Position numbers and translations under genes: made by a program. From assembly GCA_020633315.1 (NCBI GenBank), contig JACKDV010000001.1, positions 868,001 through 932,000 on the forward strand: 64,000 nt of DNA, read 5' to 3'. The stretch's first letter is position 1. Each line of letters begins with the position of its first letter. The notes below the pieces were generated by a model that was not told the origin of the DNA, made no database searches, and was given only the letters and a program-made list of their open reading frames with translations. This DNA is from Myxococcales bacterium. GTDB lineage: Bacteria; Myxococcota_A; Polyangia; Nannocystales; Nannocystaceae. This document shows positions 50,823-60,377 of this stretch, piece after piece.

Positions 50823-51616
50823 GCGGGGCTCCCGAAGCCGTGGCGCCGCAGCACCGCCTGGCCGGCCTCGCCGCGCAGGAGGGCCACGAAGCGCTCGGCG
50901 AGCCCGGGGGCGGCGGCCGCCGTCAGCACCCCCACGTGGTACTCGGGACGCACGCCGAGCTCGGGCAGCGACACCACCTCGACCGCGCGCGCGCTCGTGG
51001 CGTCGCTGCGATAGACCAGCGCGGCATCGGCCTCGCCGAGCTCCACCTTGGTCAGCACCAGCCGCACGTTGGGCTCGAGCGAGACCACCCGGGCCTCCAC
51101 GCGTGAGCGGAACCCGGGGCCGTAGAGGGCCTCGGCGCGGTCGAGCACGGTGCGGGCGTAGCTGCCGATGGGGACCTCGGGGGTGCCCAGCACCACGCGC
51201 TCGGCCCGGGGTAGGTCCTCGAGGGTGCGCAGCCCGGCCGGGTTGCCGCGCGGGACCACCAGCACCAGCTCGCCGGTGGCGAAGACCTCGGCGTCGCGCA
51301 CCCACCCGGCCTCGACCAGCGCCTCCATGTGGCGGGCGTTGGCCGAGGCGAACAGGTCGGCGGGCGCCCCCTGCTCGATCTGCACGCGCAAGGCCTGGCT
51401 GCCCGCCGTGCTGAGCACCACCGCCACGCCCTGGGCGGCCTGGAAGTCGGACGCCAGCTCGGTGAAGGCGTCGGTGAGCGAGGCCGCCGCGAGCACGGTG
51501 AGGGTGCCCGCGCCCGAGGACGAGCGGCCGCAGGCGCCCAGGGCCAGGCCCAGGCCGCCCGAGCTCAGCAGCCGTCCGAAGCGACGGCGACCGAGATGTC
51601 CATCGCGCGCGCTCAT
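50819..51616 (-). CDS. modA: Molybdate-type periplasmic binding lipoprotein
   Basis: 265 residues from ATG 51616. A leader ends in LGLALGACG, giving a lipid-bearing Cys. The binding fold has TLTVLAAASLTDAFTELASDF (the ModA phosphate-loop-like AAASL), ADLFASANARHMEAL, ELVLVVPRGNP and DAALVYRSDA, which line the oxyanion site in ModA. The start overlaps the regulator's stop (ATGA). Ligand (molybdate, tungstate) is inferred from family. Confidence 0.93.
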   Translation of the reverse strand: MSARDGHLGRRRFGRLLSSGGLGLALGACGRSSSGAGTLTVLAAASLTDAFTELASDFQAAQGVAVVLSTAGSQALRVQIEQGAPADLFASANARHMEALVEAGWVRDAEVFATGELVLVVPRGNPAGLRTLEDLPRAERVVLGTPEVPIGSYARTVLDRAEALYGPGFRSRVEARVVSLEPNVRLVLTKVELGEADAALVYRSDATSARAVEVVSLPELGVRPEYHVGVLTAAAAPGLAERFVALLRGEAGQAVLRRHGFGSPA

Positions 51617-52689
51617 GGGGTCACCGCGTGTCCGAGCGCCGCCGCGTCGTAGGAGCCCAGCGCGGTGATCTCTCGCCGCAGCAGCGGATCATCGAGCGCC
51701 CGTAGCAGCCGGGCCACGTGGGGCTGGGCCAGCCCGTCGCGGGTGACGACGAGGTCGAAGCCCTCCTCGGTGAGGGGGACGAAGGCCAGCCCGTGGGCGC
51801 GGGCCACCGGCTCGATGCACACCCCCACGTCGGCCACTGCCATGGCCACCGCGCGGGCCACCGCCGCGTGGTCGGGGGCGACCACGGTCACCGTGGCCTC
51901 GGCCGGGCTCGCCCCGCGACGCTCCAGGGCCCGGCGCAGCACCGCGTGGGCGCCCGAGCCGGGCTCGCGCATCGCCCAGCGCACGGCGGGCTCGAGGAGA
52001 TCGTCGAGGGTCCGCCCCGCCAGCGCGGGGGCGAGGACCAGCCCGGCCCGCCAGCGCACCAGGCGGACGAGGCCGGCCGAGGGCCCCAGGCGAGCGCGCA
52101 CGAGACCGGCGTGGTCGGAGCCCGCCTCGTGATCCTCGAGGTGGATCCCGGCCACGTGGGCCCGGCCCTCCGTCAGCAGCCGCAGCGCGGTGCTGCTGTT
52201 GGCCGGGATCCAGTGGGCCCGGCCCGCTCCGCTCCGCTCCACGCGATCGAGCACCGGGCCGAGCACGGGGGCGCAGCCGGCCACCAGCACGTTGGCCTCG
52301 AGGGTGGTCGGCGGCACGAGCAGGCTGGTGCGGACGTGCCCGGAGGGGTCCTCGAGCGTGGCGAGGCCGTCGGCGCTGCGCGTCGACCCGGGCGCCAGGG
52401 CGTGGGCCACCCAGCGCTCCCCTACCCGGCCGATCACCACGCGGGTCGAGCTCGCGAGCCCGGAGGGCTCGGCGAGGGAGCTCGCGACCAGCTCGGTCTC
52501 GAGCTCCGGCTCGCTCGACCCAGCGCCCCGGGCGTCCATCCAGGCCAGCACCTCCGACCGACGGAACCGCCAGTGGCCCCGCCCCCGCCGGTGCCCCGGC
52601 AGGCCCTGTCGCAGCAGCCGATACAGGTGCTTGGGGTGCACGCGCAGCAGCCGGGCAACCTCGGTCGAGGTCAGAAGCTCGTCCTCCAT
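51613..52689 (-). CDS. Excisionase-type HTH regulator fused to a substrate-binding domain
   Basis: 358 residues from ATG 52689 (TTG 52710 is an in-frame alternative). Residues 1-60 form a MerR/excisionase-type helix-turn-helix: LLTSTEVARLLRVHPKHLYR followed by GHWRFRRSEVLAWM. Residues ~130-340 look like a PBP-like domain (PTTLEANVLVAGCAPVLGPV, GRAHVAGIHLEDHEAG, VVAPDHAAVARAVAMAVADV, PLTEEGFDLVV), as in oxyanion- or molybdate-linked regulators. It is first in the mod operon with ATGA coupling to modA and is divergent from a porin. It probably senses the transported oxyanion and binds the 10-bp repeats just upstream. Confidence 0.87.
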   Translation of the reverse strand: MEDELLTSTEVARLLRVHPKHLYRLLRQGLPGHRRGRGHWRFRRSEVLAWMDARGAGSSEPELETELVASSLAEPSGLASSTRVVIGRVGERWVAHALAPGSTRSADGLATLEDPSGHVRTSLLVPPTTLEANVLVAGCAPVLGPVLDRVERSGAGRAHWIPANSSTALRLLTEGRAHVAGIHLEDHEAGSDHAGLVRARLGPSAGLVRLVRWRAGLVLAPALAGRTLDDLLEPAVRWAMREPGSGAHAVLRRALERRGASPAEATVTVVAPDHAAVARAVAMAVADVGVCIEPVARAHGLAFVPLTEEGFDLVVTRDGLAQPHVARLLRALDDPLLRREITALGSYDAAALGHAVTP

Positions 52690-52700
52690 GTGGCCATCAA

Positions 52701-52740
52701 AGGGTAGCAAATGGTAACATCAGGAATCAATAGGTAGCAG
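52701..52740. promoter_or_regulatory. Four 10-bp iterated repeats (GGTAGCA type) between mod operon and porin
   Basis: GGTAGCA (52703), GGTAACA (52713), GGAATCA (52723) and GGTAGCA (52733) are spaced exactly 10 bp, on one face of the helix. A weaker GCCATCA at 52693 may be a fifth copy. The array begins 12 bases above the regulator start and ends 13 bases before the porin ATG. It is a good candidate operator for the HTH-PBP regulator, controlling both directions. Confidence 0.65.
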
Positions 52741-52752
52741 AGCGACTCGCGT

Positions 52753-54000
52753 ATGTTCCCGTTCCTCCCCTTGCTCGCCTCCCTGGCCTCCCTGGCCTCC
52801 CCGCCCGCCCCCACCGAGCCACCGCCCTCCGATGCCCCCTCGCCCGCGCGGGCCACCTTCACCCCCGGCAAGGGCATCCGCTGGTCCAGCGAGGATGGTC
52901 GCTCGGCGCTGAGCGTGGGTCTGTTCACCCACGTGCTGGGCACGGTGGAGCACGACGAGGCCGACGACGCCGACGACGCGGATCCCCCGACCACCTTGGC
53001 GCTGGAGCTCCGTCGAGCCCGCCTGCTGCTGGGCGGTCACTTCCTGGGACCCCACAACCGCTTCGGGGTGCAGCTGGCGTTCTCGCCCCGCGACCTGCAG
53101 ATGCGAGACGGCCGGCCCACCAAGACCCCGATCTTCGACTGGACCCTCGAGCTCGACCAGATCCCCGACCTGGTGTTCCGCGTGGGCCAGTTCCGCGTGC
53201 CGTGGAGCCGCGAGCGTCGGATCCCGATCGGCAAGATCATGATGGCCGATCGCTCGATGCCCAACTTCGAGCTCAACCTCGATCGCGACGTGGGGATGTC
53301 GCTGCGCTCCCCCGACTTCATGGGCTGGGGGTGGCTACGCTACGAGCTGGGCCTGTTCGTCGGCGAGGGACGAGACGCCTACCAGCCCGACGGGACCGGC
53401 CTGCTGTACGTGGCCCGCGTGGAGCTGCTGCCCCTGGGCATGTTCGAGGACTACGACGAGACCGATCGCGAGCGCTCCCCCCGGCCTCGCCTGAGCCTGG
53501 GCGGCGCGTATGCCTTCCTCGCCGACGCCAAGGGCAACCGCGGCATCCTGGGGTCCGCCCCCACCGACGGCGGCACCACCAACATCCACGCCGTGACGGC
53601 CGACGTGGTGCTCAAGGTCGCCGGGGTCACCGTGCTCGGCGAGGGCTACTGGCGTCGAGGCATCCGGGACTACGGCAGCGCCACCATCGACGATCCCATG
53701 CTCGGTCCCATCCCCGCCCCGCTCGAGGCCCCCCGCGACGGCGGAGGGCTGTTCGCCCAGGTGGGCTGGCTCGTGCCCCGGATCCCGCTCGAGCTCGGCA
53801 CGCGCTACGGCTTGGTCCGCCCCTCGCGTCGTCGCGAGAGCTCGATGCCCTCTCGCGACGAGGTGGCCGCGAGCGTGGGCTGGCTGGTGCGCGGCCCCGC
53901 GCTCAAGCTGGTGGCCGACTACGCCCACGAATGGCCCGGGGGCTCGGGCTCCGCCGATGGCCTGCATCGCGTGCGACTCCAGCTCCAGGCGGCGTTCTGA
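52753..54000 (+). CDS. OprO/OprP-like outer-membrane porin
   Basis: 415 residues from ATG 52753 with a short signal peptide (MFPFLPLLASLASLASPPAP). The mature part resembles phosphate-selective porins O/P: LALELRRARLLLGGHFL, NRFGVQLAFSPRDLQ, PDLVFRVGQFRVPWSRER and NFELNLDRDVGMSL, which match the family's AKLEV-, GQ-x-PFS- and R-DVG blocks, and it ends in LQLQAAF with terminal Phe. Residues 60-75 carry an acidic insert (DEADDADDADPP). Divergence from the mod operon suggests the porin admits the same oxyanion; this is inference. Confidence 0.87.
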   Translation: MFPFLPLLASLASLASPPAPTEPPPSDAPSPARATFTPGKGIRWSSEDGRSALSVGLFTHVLGTVEHDEADDADDADPPTTLALELRRARLLLGGHFLGPHNRFGVQLAFSPRDLQMRDGRPTKTPIFDWTLELDQIPDLVFRVGQFRVPWSRERRIPIGKIMMADRSMPNFELNLDRDVGMSLRSPDFMGWGWLRYELGLFVGEGRDAYQPDGTGLLYVARVELLPLGMFEDYDETDRERSPRPRLSLGGAYAFLADAKGNRGILGSAPTDGGTTNIHAVTADVVLKVAGVTVLGEGYWRRGIRDYGSATIDDPMLGPIPAPLEAPRDGGGLFAQVGWLVPRIPLELGTRYGLVRPSRRRESSMPSRDEVAASVGWLVRGPALKLVADYAHEWPGGSGSADGLHRVRLQLQAAF

Positions 54001-54133
54001 TCCTCGTTCCGGTGGCGTGCTCGCCCGGGCCCGCGGCGGCGAGGCAGCGAGCGACGAGCCCGCGCCTGCCCCGTGCGCGCCGCGCCGAGGCTCTCGGCGC
54101 CCAGCTCTGGTACACCCCGCCCGAGGTCACGCC

Positions 54134-54970
54134 ATGAAGAGCTTCACCCACAAGGTCGCCGCGATCACCGGAGCCGGCTCGGGCATCGGTCGCCAGCTCG
54201 CCTACCTGCTGATCGGTGCCGGGGCCGAGGTCGCGCTCGCCGACATCGACGAGGACGGCCTGACGCAGACCGCCACGCGCTGCCGCTCGCTGGGGGGCGG
54301 CCGGGTGAGCACCGCGCGGCTCGACGTGTCCGACCGCGATGCCGTCCATGGCTGGGCCGACGCCGTGGCCGCCGAGCACGGCCGGGTCAACCTCGTGTTC
54401 AACAACGCCGGAGTGGCCCTCGCCAGCACCCTCGAGGGGGTGAGCTACGAGGACTTCGAGTGGATCATGAACATCAACTTCTGGGGCGTGGTGCACGGGA
54501 CCAAGGCCTTCCTGCCCCACCTGCGCGCCTCGGGGGACGGCCACGTGATCAACACCTCGAGCGTGTTCGGGCTCATCGCCGTGCCCGGCAACGGCACCTA
54601 CAACGCCACCAAGTTCGCGGTGCGAGGCTTCACCGAGGCGCTGCGCCAGGAGCTCGAGCTGTCGGGTGCCCCGGTGAGCGCCACCAGCGTGCACCCCGGC
54701 GGGATCAAGACCAACATCGCCCGTGCCGCCCGCTACGACCGCAGCGTGGCCGATCTGGTGGGCGACGTGGACGCCAGCCGCAAGCGCTTCGAGAAGCTGT
54801 TCATCACCGAGGCCGAGACCGCGGCCAAGACCATCCTCGACGGCGTGCGTCGCAACGCACGGCGAGTGCTCATCGGCCCGGACGCGCGGGTGATCGACCT
54901 GATGCAGCGGCTGATGCCCAGCGCCTACCAGCGGGTGTCGATGGCCATCACCAAGCGACAGACCCGCTGA
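54134..54970 (+). CDS. Short-chain dehydrogenase/reductase
   Basis: 278 residues from ATG 54134. TGAGSGIG binds the cofactor, the Asp of ADIDED suggests NAD(H), NNAGVAL and SSVFGLIAVPGNGTYNATK (Ser, Tyr, Lys) form the active site. The C-terminus (MQRLMPSAYQRVSMAI) resembles SDRs acting on lipids or hydrophobic alcohols. It follows the porin by about 130 bp, in the same direction. Confidence 0.92.
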   Translation: MKSFTHKVAAITGAGSGIGRQLAYLLIGAGAEVALADIDEDGLTQTATRCRSLGGGRVSTARLDVSDRDAVHGWADAVAAEHGRVNLVFNNAGVALASTLEGVSYEDFEWIMNINFWGVVHGTKAFLPHLRASGDGHVINTSSVFGLIAVPGNGTYNATKFAVRGFTEALRQELELSGAPVSATSVHPGGIKTNIARAARYDRSVADLVGDVDASRKRFEKLFITEAETAAKTILDGVRRNARRVLIGPDARVIDLMQRLMPSAYQRVSMAITKRQTR

Positions 54971-55009
54971 GCGAGCGCGCCGGGCTGCTACCAAGTCACG
55001 GGGCCGGCC

Positions 55010-56455
55010 CTACTCCGGCTGCACCGCCGGACCCGAGGGCTGGCCCGGCACCGGCAGCACGAATTCCCGCTCGAAGCGCAGGCCCGACAGCGTCGCCGGG
55101 AACTGCCAGCGGCGGGTGGCCGCCACGATGCAGTCGACCACCGGCTCGGGCAGCGTGCGATCCTGCGTGGTCACCTCGTCGAGCGTGCCGGCGTCGCCCA
55201 TCGTCATGGTGAGGGTGACCGAGCCCGTGACCGGGCCCTCGGCCCTGGACTCGCAAAAGCGCACCTCGCCCATGTGCGCCCCGATCACGAAGCCGAGGAG
55301 CTGGTGGTCCTCGGCGCTGCCCGCCGGCGGGTCGCCCAGCGGCACGGTCCACACGGTGTGGCGCTCGTAGGCCTCGGGCGGGGCCTCGCCTGCGTAGGCG
55401 TACATCGACTGCGTCACGCACTCGACCACCTCCGGGTCGTCGGAGGTAGCATCGACCACCTCGACCGACTCGTAGATCGTGCCCACGCCGGGCGCTCCGA
55501 TCTCGTGGCACGCGAGGGTGACCGATCCCGCGGCGTCGCGATCCAGATCGTCCACGCAGGCCCGCACCAGCTCGCGGAAGGCCCGGTGGGCGGCCAGCGA
55601 GCGCTCCTCCTCCGCCGCCTCGGCCGCGGGATCCGGGGCCGCGGCTCCGTCCTGCGCGGGCACCAGGTCGCGATGGATGCTCGCGCGCCGCTGCTCCCAC
55701 TGCGCCCGCGGGGCGGCCGTGGTGGGGGTGGCCTCGGCCGCGGCGACGGGCGGGGAGGCCTCGGCGGTCGCGGGGGCCTTGCTCGACGGGTCCTCCGGAC
55801 CGAGCGCGAGCCAGCCGGCCACACCGGCGGTGCCCATGGTGGTGGTGATCAACAGTGCCTTGATGGTGATGCTCATGGTGCTGCTTCCTGCGTTGCTGGC
55901 GATCGGGGCCATCCCCCGCGGGGGGAGGGCCAGGACGACGGCGCACCACGTCTCACGTGATCCGTACCGACGATCGAGCGAGCCTCGCAGCCGCTGGAGC
56001 GATCGGTGGACCCGCGATCGGATCGTCGCCGACGGGATGCCGAGGGCCCGACCGATCTCGGCCGCGCTCTCGCCTTCGAAGTACCGTCGAACGATGATCC
56101 GCTGGTCCTCCGCCGGCAGCCGCTGCAGCTGCTCGAGCAGCGTCTCGAGCACCTTGAGGCGCTCGTGCTCCGCATCGGGAGCCCGGGGCTCGACCCCGAG
56201 CGCGGGGGCGACCTGCTCCCGCGCCTCCCGTCGCTGCTCGCCCCGCCGACGCATCCGCAGGCGGTTGCGCAGCACGGTGGCCAGCCAGGGGCGCCAGGGC
56301 GCGTCCCCATCACGCGGGGGGCTGCGCCAGGCCTCGACCAGGGTGTCCTGCACCAGGTCCTGGGCCTCGTCGCCGTCCCGGGCGAGCCGGACGGCGAAGC
56401 GTTGGAGCCACTGCAGGTCCTCGAGCACGCCGTTGGGTAGTGCGACCGTGTCCAT
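55010..56455 (-). CDS. ECF sigma factor fused to a membrane segment and TonB-like (AgmX/PglI-type) tail
   Basis: 481 residues from ATG 56455. The N-terminal ~190 residues are an ECF sigma factor: region 2 (DEAQDLVQDTLVEAW), and region 4 (LPAEDQRIIVRRYFEGESAA followed by IGRALGIPSATIRSRVHRSL). A membrane segment follows (SITIKALLITTTMGTAGVAG). The outer part has a Pro/Ala linker, a helical Cys-containing region, and a C-terminal domain with GSVTLTMTMGDAGTLDEV and PVVDCIVAATRRWQFP, the type found at the C-termini of AgmX/PglI and TonB-related proteins. A sigma factor tethered to the membrane with its own sensory tail needs release or conformational control. Confidence 0.87.
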   Translation of the reverse strand: MDTVALPNGVLEDLQWLQRFAVRLARDGDEAQDLVQDTLVEAWRSPPRDGDAPWRPWLATVLRNRLRMRRRGEQRREAREQVAPALGVEPRAPDAEHERLKVLETLLEQLQRLPAEDQRIIVRRYFEGESAAEIGRALGIPSATIRSRVHRSLQRLRGSLDRRYGSRETWCAVVLALPPRGMAPIASNAGSSTMSITIKALLITTTMGTAGVAGWLALGPEDPSSKAPATAEASPPVAAAEATPTTAAPRAQWEQRRASIHRDLVPAQDGAAAPDPAAEAAEEERSLAAHRAFRELVRACVDDLDRDAAGSVTLACHEIGAPGVGTIYESVEVVDATSDDPEVVECVTQSMYAYAGEAPPEAYERHTVWTVPLGDPPAGSAEDHQLLGFVIGAHMGEVRFCESRAEGPVTGSVTLTMTMGDAGTLDEVTTQDRTLPEPVVDCIVAATRRWQFPATLSGLRFEREFVLPVPGQPSGPAVQPE

Positions 56456-56689
56456 CGTTCACCCCCGGCGTGCCGCCGCGCCCCGAAGCGTTGCAACTTT
56501 CTCATGGCCCCCGGTCGATTCCTCGCGGCGCGCCCCCCGGATCTGCCGGATCGAGCACCGCAGGCCCGTTGCGTGGGGCAGAGCACGAGGACGCAATGCT
56601 TGCCGATGCAAAGAGCGGTGCCGCTCTCGGCGCCTACCGTACCGTTGTTTCGCTTACAGGGACTGCACCGGCGACATACATACGAATTC

Positions 56690-59107
56690 ATGCACAAGCC
56701 CAAGATCCTGGCAGGTCTGTCGTTGCTCGGTGGAGCGCTGCTGCCTGCCTCGTCGCTCGCCGCCACCGCGCTCGAGGTGGGTCCCTCGATCGTGCTGTCC
56801 AACGGATCGGGCGACCAGGCCCCCGACCTCGACCTCGCCGCCAAGGTCAAGCTCATCGGCATGGGCAACGGCACCCTCATCGCCGTCTTCGCCGACGGAG
56901 CGGGAGATCCGATCTACGACGTGAAGTCCCAGGCGGTCCGCCCCGCCCGCGACGTGTACGTGCGGACCTGCAACTACCACTCGGCCGACTGCGGGGACGA
57001 GGCAAGCTGGAGCGCGGCCGTCAACGTCTCGCAGACCGCGGGCCTGTCCTCGGCCACCACCGCCTGGCAGGGACCCGGCCTGCCCGCGGCGCCCTACGTG
57101 GGCGACTCCGACAAGCCCAACATCTTCGGCAACGGATCGCGGGCCGTGATCACCTGGGTGGACGCCTACTGCCCCGGCGGAGCGCAGGGCTCGGTGAGCT
57201 ACCTCGAGCTCGACGATCGCGAGATTCCCTACCACTGCACCTGGGCCGCGGTCTCCACCAACAACGGGGGCAGCTGGGGCCCGCCCCAGCCGCTGAGCGA
57301 CGGCTCGCGCGACTCCAAGCAGGACGTGAGCCGCGGGACCGACCAGGCCTGGGTGATCACCTGGCAGGAGGATCCGCAGGGCCTGCAGCTCGGCGAGGCC
57401 GAGGGCCCCGGCGAGGGAGCCTCGGGGGCCAACGTCTCCCACGGCACCGACATCTGGTACACCTACCTGCCCATCGCCGAGCTGATGGCGGGCTCCCCCT
57501 TCCCGCCGGCCTGGCGCCTCACCGACAACTACACCCACGACCTCACGGTCCAGGGCATGCCCACCGAGCTCGAGGGCGGCGTGGCCGGGGCCTCGCGCGC
57601 CAACACGGCGCTCGTGGGCAACACCGTGCTCGTGGCCTACGAGGAGACCAAGGGCTCCGGCGGGCTCGAGGAGGGCAAGGTGATCCGCTACCACGTGTTC
57701 CCCTTCGATCAGCCGCCCACGAGCTGCGAGCCCGATCCCATGGGAGCCCCCGGCGACTGCCTGCTGGGCGCGAGGGGCCAGCCGATCCCCGCCGCCAACG
57801 ACCCCGCGCGCATGGGCTGCATCCTCTCCGACCCCGCCGAGAGCTCCCGGCGCGTGCGCTTCGTGACCCAGGGCAGCCCGGGGATGGCCAGCTCCATCAA
57901 GCTGTTCATCTTCTGGAAGCAGGGGGTGTTCGATCAGGGGGGGCCCAGCGACATCGTGGGGCGCGGCGGCTACTTCCCCATGGGCGCCATGGGCTCGGCC
58001 CCGGGCTTCCGCTGGCAGGATCTCGATCCTCCCGTCGCGATGCCCACCGCGACCACGCTCGGCGACGTGCCCGACGGCTGCCTGATCCTCGGCGACGAGA
58101 TGGCGATGGACGGCGCGCGGGCCAATGCGCCCGGGCTGAACCTCAGCTCCGAGACCGAGAGCGGCGGCGCGCTGGAGGCCGGCACCAGCGACAACGACAT
58201 CGAGAACGCGCTGGCCCACCGCGCGGTGCTCAGCGGGGACTTCCTCGCGCTCGGCTACAGCTACACCGCCGACTGGGCGGTGGCGACCTACACCGACCAG
58301 GAGAACTACGACTTCTGGGTGCGCACCTCGATCGACGGCGGCGCGACCTGGGGCGAGCCGGTGGACCTCACCACCGAGCACACCACGGCGCTGGCCGCCT
58401 CGCTCGGGCTCGATCCCACCGGGGTCAACGTGCGAGAGCCCCGGCTGGTCAAGACCCCGAGCAACGGGCCGGGCTGTCCCTCGGGCGATCCGATGGGGCC
58501 CGACACCACCGACCCGGAGGACTGCGGCTCGGAGACCTTCTTCGTCGCGTGGGGGACCCAGCTCAACACCTACGAGCACCTGGGGCCCGGGGCCGACCTC
58601 GACCTCTACGTGACGCGCTCCACCGACCAGGGGGCGAGCTACGAGGAGGTGCAGCTGCTCGCGGCGGGAGGCGAGGTGGAGGAGCTCGAGTCGCAGCTCC
58701 GCCCCACGCCCGACGGCAACCGGCTGTTCGCGGTGTGGAACGCGACCGTCGACGGAGCCACCGATGCCCTGCTCGCGGTGGCGGTCGCCCAGGACGATCC
58801 GGGCGGCGAGACCACCGGAGGCGAGACCGAGGGAGACACGGACACCGAGGGGGACACGGACACCGACGGCAACACCGGGACCGGGGGCATGACCTCGGGC
58901 TCCGGCACCGGCGTGGCCGATGGCAGCACCGGCGGCGGCGAGCCCAGCGACTCCAGCGGGGGCACCAGCGGGGGCGCCACGGACGGCTCGGGCCAGGACG
59001 CGCTCGACGACGGCTGCGGCTGCCGCTCCACCCCCCAGCCCACGGGCGCCGCCCTGCTGATGGGCCTGGGCCTGCTCGGCCTCGGTCGACGTCGTCGACG
59101 GCGCTGA
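56690..59107 (+). CDS. Sialidase-like surface protein with MYXO-CTERM sorting tail
   Basis: 805 residues from ATG 56690 with a signal peptide (MHKPKILAGLSLLGGALLPA, cleavage near LAA-TA). Several Asp-box-like SxDGGxTW motifs are seen (STNNGGSWGPP, TSIDGGATWGEP, STDQGASYEEV), as in sialidase-type propellers. A long Thr/Gly/Asp/Ser linker with TETGD-like repeats follows. The tail has a Cys-Gly-Cys motif, a membrane segment (GAALLMGLGLLGLG) and a final run of Arg, the three-part MYXO-CTERM signal processed by myxosortase and lipidated at the Cys. It is probably cell-surface. It is divergent from the sigma-factor fusion across 234 bp, an arrangement that suggests sigma-dependent control. Confidence 0.88.
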   Translation: MHKPKILAGLSLLGGALLPASSLAATALEVGPSIVLSNGSGDQAPDLDLAAKVKLIGMGNGTLIAVFADGAGDPIYDVKSQAVRPARDVYVRTCNYHSADCGDEASWSAAVNVSQTAGLSSATTAWQGPGLPAAPYVGDSDKPNIFGNGSRAVITWVDAYCPGGAQGSVSYLELDDREIPYHCTWAAVSTNNGGSWGPPQPLSDGSRDSKQDVSRGTDQAWVITWQEDPQGLQLGEAEGPGEGASGANVSHGTDIWYTYLPIAELMAGSPFPPAWRLTDNYTHDLTVQGMPTELEGGVAGASRANTALVGNTVLVAYEETKGSGGLEEGKVIRYHVFPFDQPPTSCEPDPMGAPGDCLLGARGQPIPAANDPARMGCILSDPAESSRRVRFVTQGSPGMASSIKLFIFWKQGVFDQGGPSDIVGRGGYFPMGAMGSAPGFRWQDLDPPVAMPTATTLGDVPDGCLILGDEMAMDGARANAPGLNLSSETESGGALEAGTSDNDIENALAHRAVLSGDFLALGYSYTADWAVATYTDQENYDFWVRTSIDGGATWGEPVDLTTEHTTALAASLGLDPTGVNVREPRLVKTPSNGPGCPSGDPMGPDTTDPEDCGSETFFVAWGTQLNTYEHLGPGADLDLYVTRSTDQGASYEEVQLLAAGGEVEELESQLRPTPDGNRLFAVWNATVDGATDALLAVAVAQDDPGGETTGGETEGDTDTEGDTDTDGNTGTGGMTSGSGTGVADGSTGGGEPSDSSGGTSGGATDGSGQDALDDGCGCRSTPQPTGAALLMGLGLLGLGRRRRRR

Positions 59108-59240
59108 GCCCACGTAGCGGCCGCGGGTCGCTCCTCGCGGGGGGCTCGTGGCCGGCGCGATCCCGGCCGTCGTCATGGTTGCATCACGACTCGCGAAACG
59201 ACCCCCCCGGGCGGCGGCCCGGGTGCTACGGTGGAGCCCG

Positions 59241-60299
59241 ATGTCCCTCTCGGCGCTGGCCCGGGCCCTCGGGCGATGGACGGCCGCGTCGATCGTCGGC
59301 ATCGTCTTGGTGATCGCGCTCGGCTCGGCCCTGCTCGGCGGGACGGTGGCCCTGGCCCTGGTGGCCCTGGCCCTGAGCATCGTGCCCCTGCTGGTCGCGC
59401 GACGCTGGCCGGCGGTGGGCGCCTGGCTGGCCGCGGCCCTGCTCGCGGCCGCCCCGTTCGCGCTGGTGATGGCCCGCTGGATGCTGGACCAGCCGCTCGT
59501 GATCTCGCGCTGGCGCTGTGGCACGGGCGATGCGGCGCTGTGGATCCTGGTGATGCCCACCGCGCAGGCCCTGCTCGCCCTGCTCGCGGGCGCGCTGTGG
59601 CGAGGGCGACGACGGCTGGCCCGGCTGTGGCAGCCGATGACGACGGTGGGCGTGGTGGTCGGCATGGGCCTGCTGCTCGCCGGCGGGGTGCGTACCCTGC
59701 AGTGGGGTCCCGCCAGCGACGTGGAGTGGGTGCTGAGCCGGGCCGAGGCCGTCGAGATCCCCGGCATCCCCACCGACGGCGCCAGCGTGGTCGAGGTGGC
59801 GGGCGTGGTGGTCGAGCGCTCCTGCATCCTCGGCGCCTGCGAGGCCGGGCTGCGGACCACCACCATGGCCGCCTCCGACGAGGCGCTGCACACCACCTAC
59901 GAGACCTGGTCGGCCGCCGATCCCGTCGTCGTCTACGTGCTGGGCGACTTCCGGGTGATCGAGGCCACGCCCATGCCCCATCGCCGGGGCACCCGTCGCC
60001 TGGCGCTCGACCTGCGTCACCCCTGGGTGATCGACCTGCACGTCGCCGACGTCGCCGACGCCTTCGGCCCCTCCCCCGCCGCCCTGCTGCTGGCGCTGGT
60101 GGGGCTGCTGGCCTGCGCGGGCTCGCAGTGGCTGGGTGGCTTCGCGCCCCTGGTGTGGCGACGGCTGGGCGCACGCCGGGCCGAGCGCGACGCGGGGCAC
60201 ATCGACGAGGTGATCGCCCTGCGCATGACCCATGCGGCGGTGCTGGTGGTGACCGCCCTGCCCTTGCTCGCCAGCGCCTGGATCGGCCTGGTCGTGTGA
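59241..60299 (+). CDS. Polytopic membrane protein, unknown function
   Basis: 352 residues from ATG 59241, five bases after a GGTGGAG site; the frame is open from an earlier ATG. Hydrophobic segments are clustered at the N-terminus (SIVGIVLVIALGSALLGG, LVALALSIVPLLVA, LAAALLAAAPFALVMA, ILVMPTAQALLALLAG), then one near residue 145 and two near the C-terminus. Between is a ~110-residue soluble loop with two Cys (ERSCILGACEAG). No family recognised. Confidence 0.75.
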   Translation: MSLSALARALGRWTAASIVGIVLVIALGSALLGGTVALALVALALSIVPLLVARRWPAVGAWLAAALLAAAPFALVMARWMLDQPLVISRWRCGTGDAALWILVMPTAQALLALLAGALWRGRRRLARLWQPMTTVGVVVGMGLLLAGGVRTLQWGPASDVEWVLSRAEAVEIPGIPTDGASVVEVAGVVVERSCILGACEAGLRTTTMAASDEALHTTYETWSAADPVVVYVLGDFRVIEATPMPHRRGTRRLALDLRHPWVIDLHVADVADAFGPSPAALLLALVGLLACAGSQWLGGFAPLVWRRLGARRAERDAGHIDEVIALRMTHAAVLVVTALPLLASAWIGLVV

Positions 60300-60377
60300 T
60301 CCGTGGCCGTGCTCGCCCCCCACCCCGCGCAGAACGAAGGCTCGCTCCCGTGCGTTGGGGGGCGCGTGCCGGTCCCC

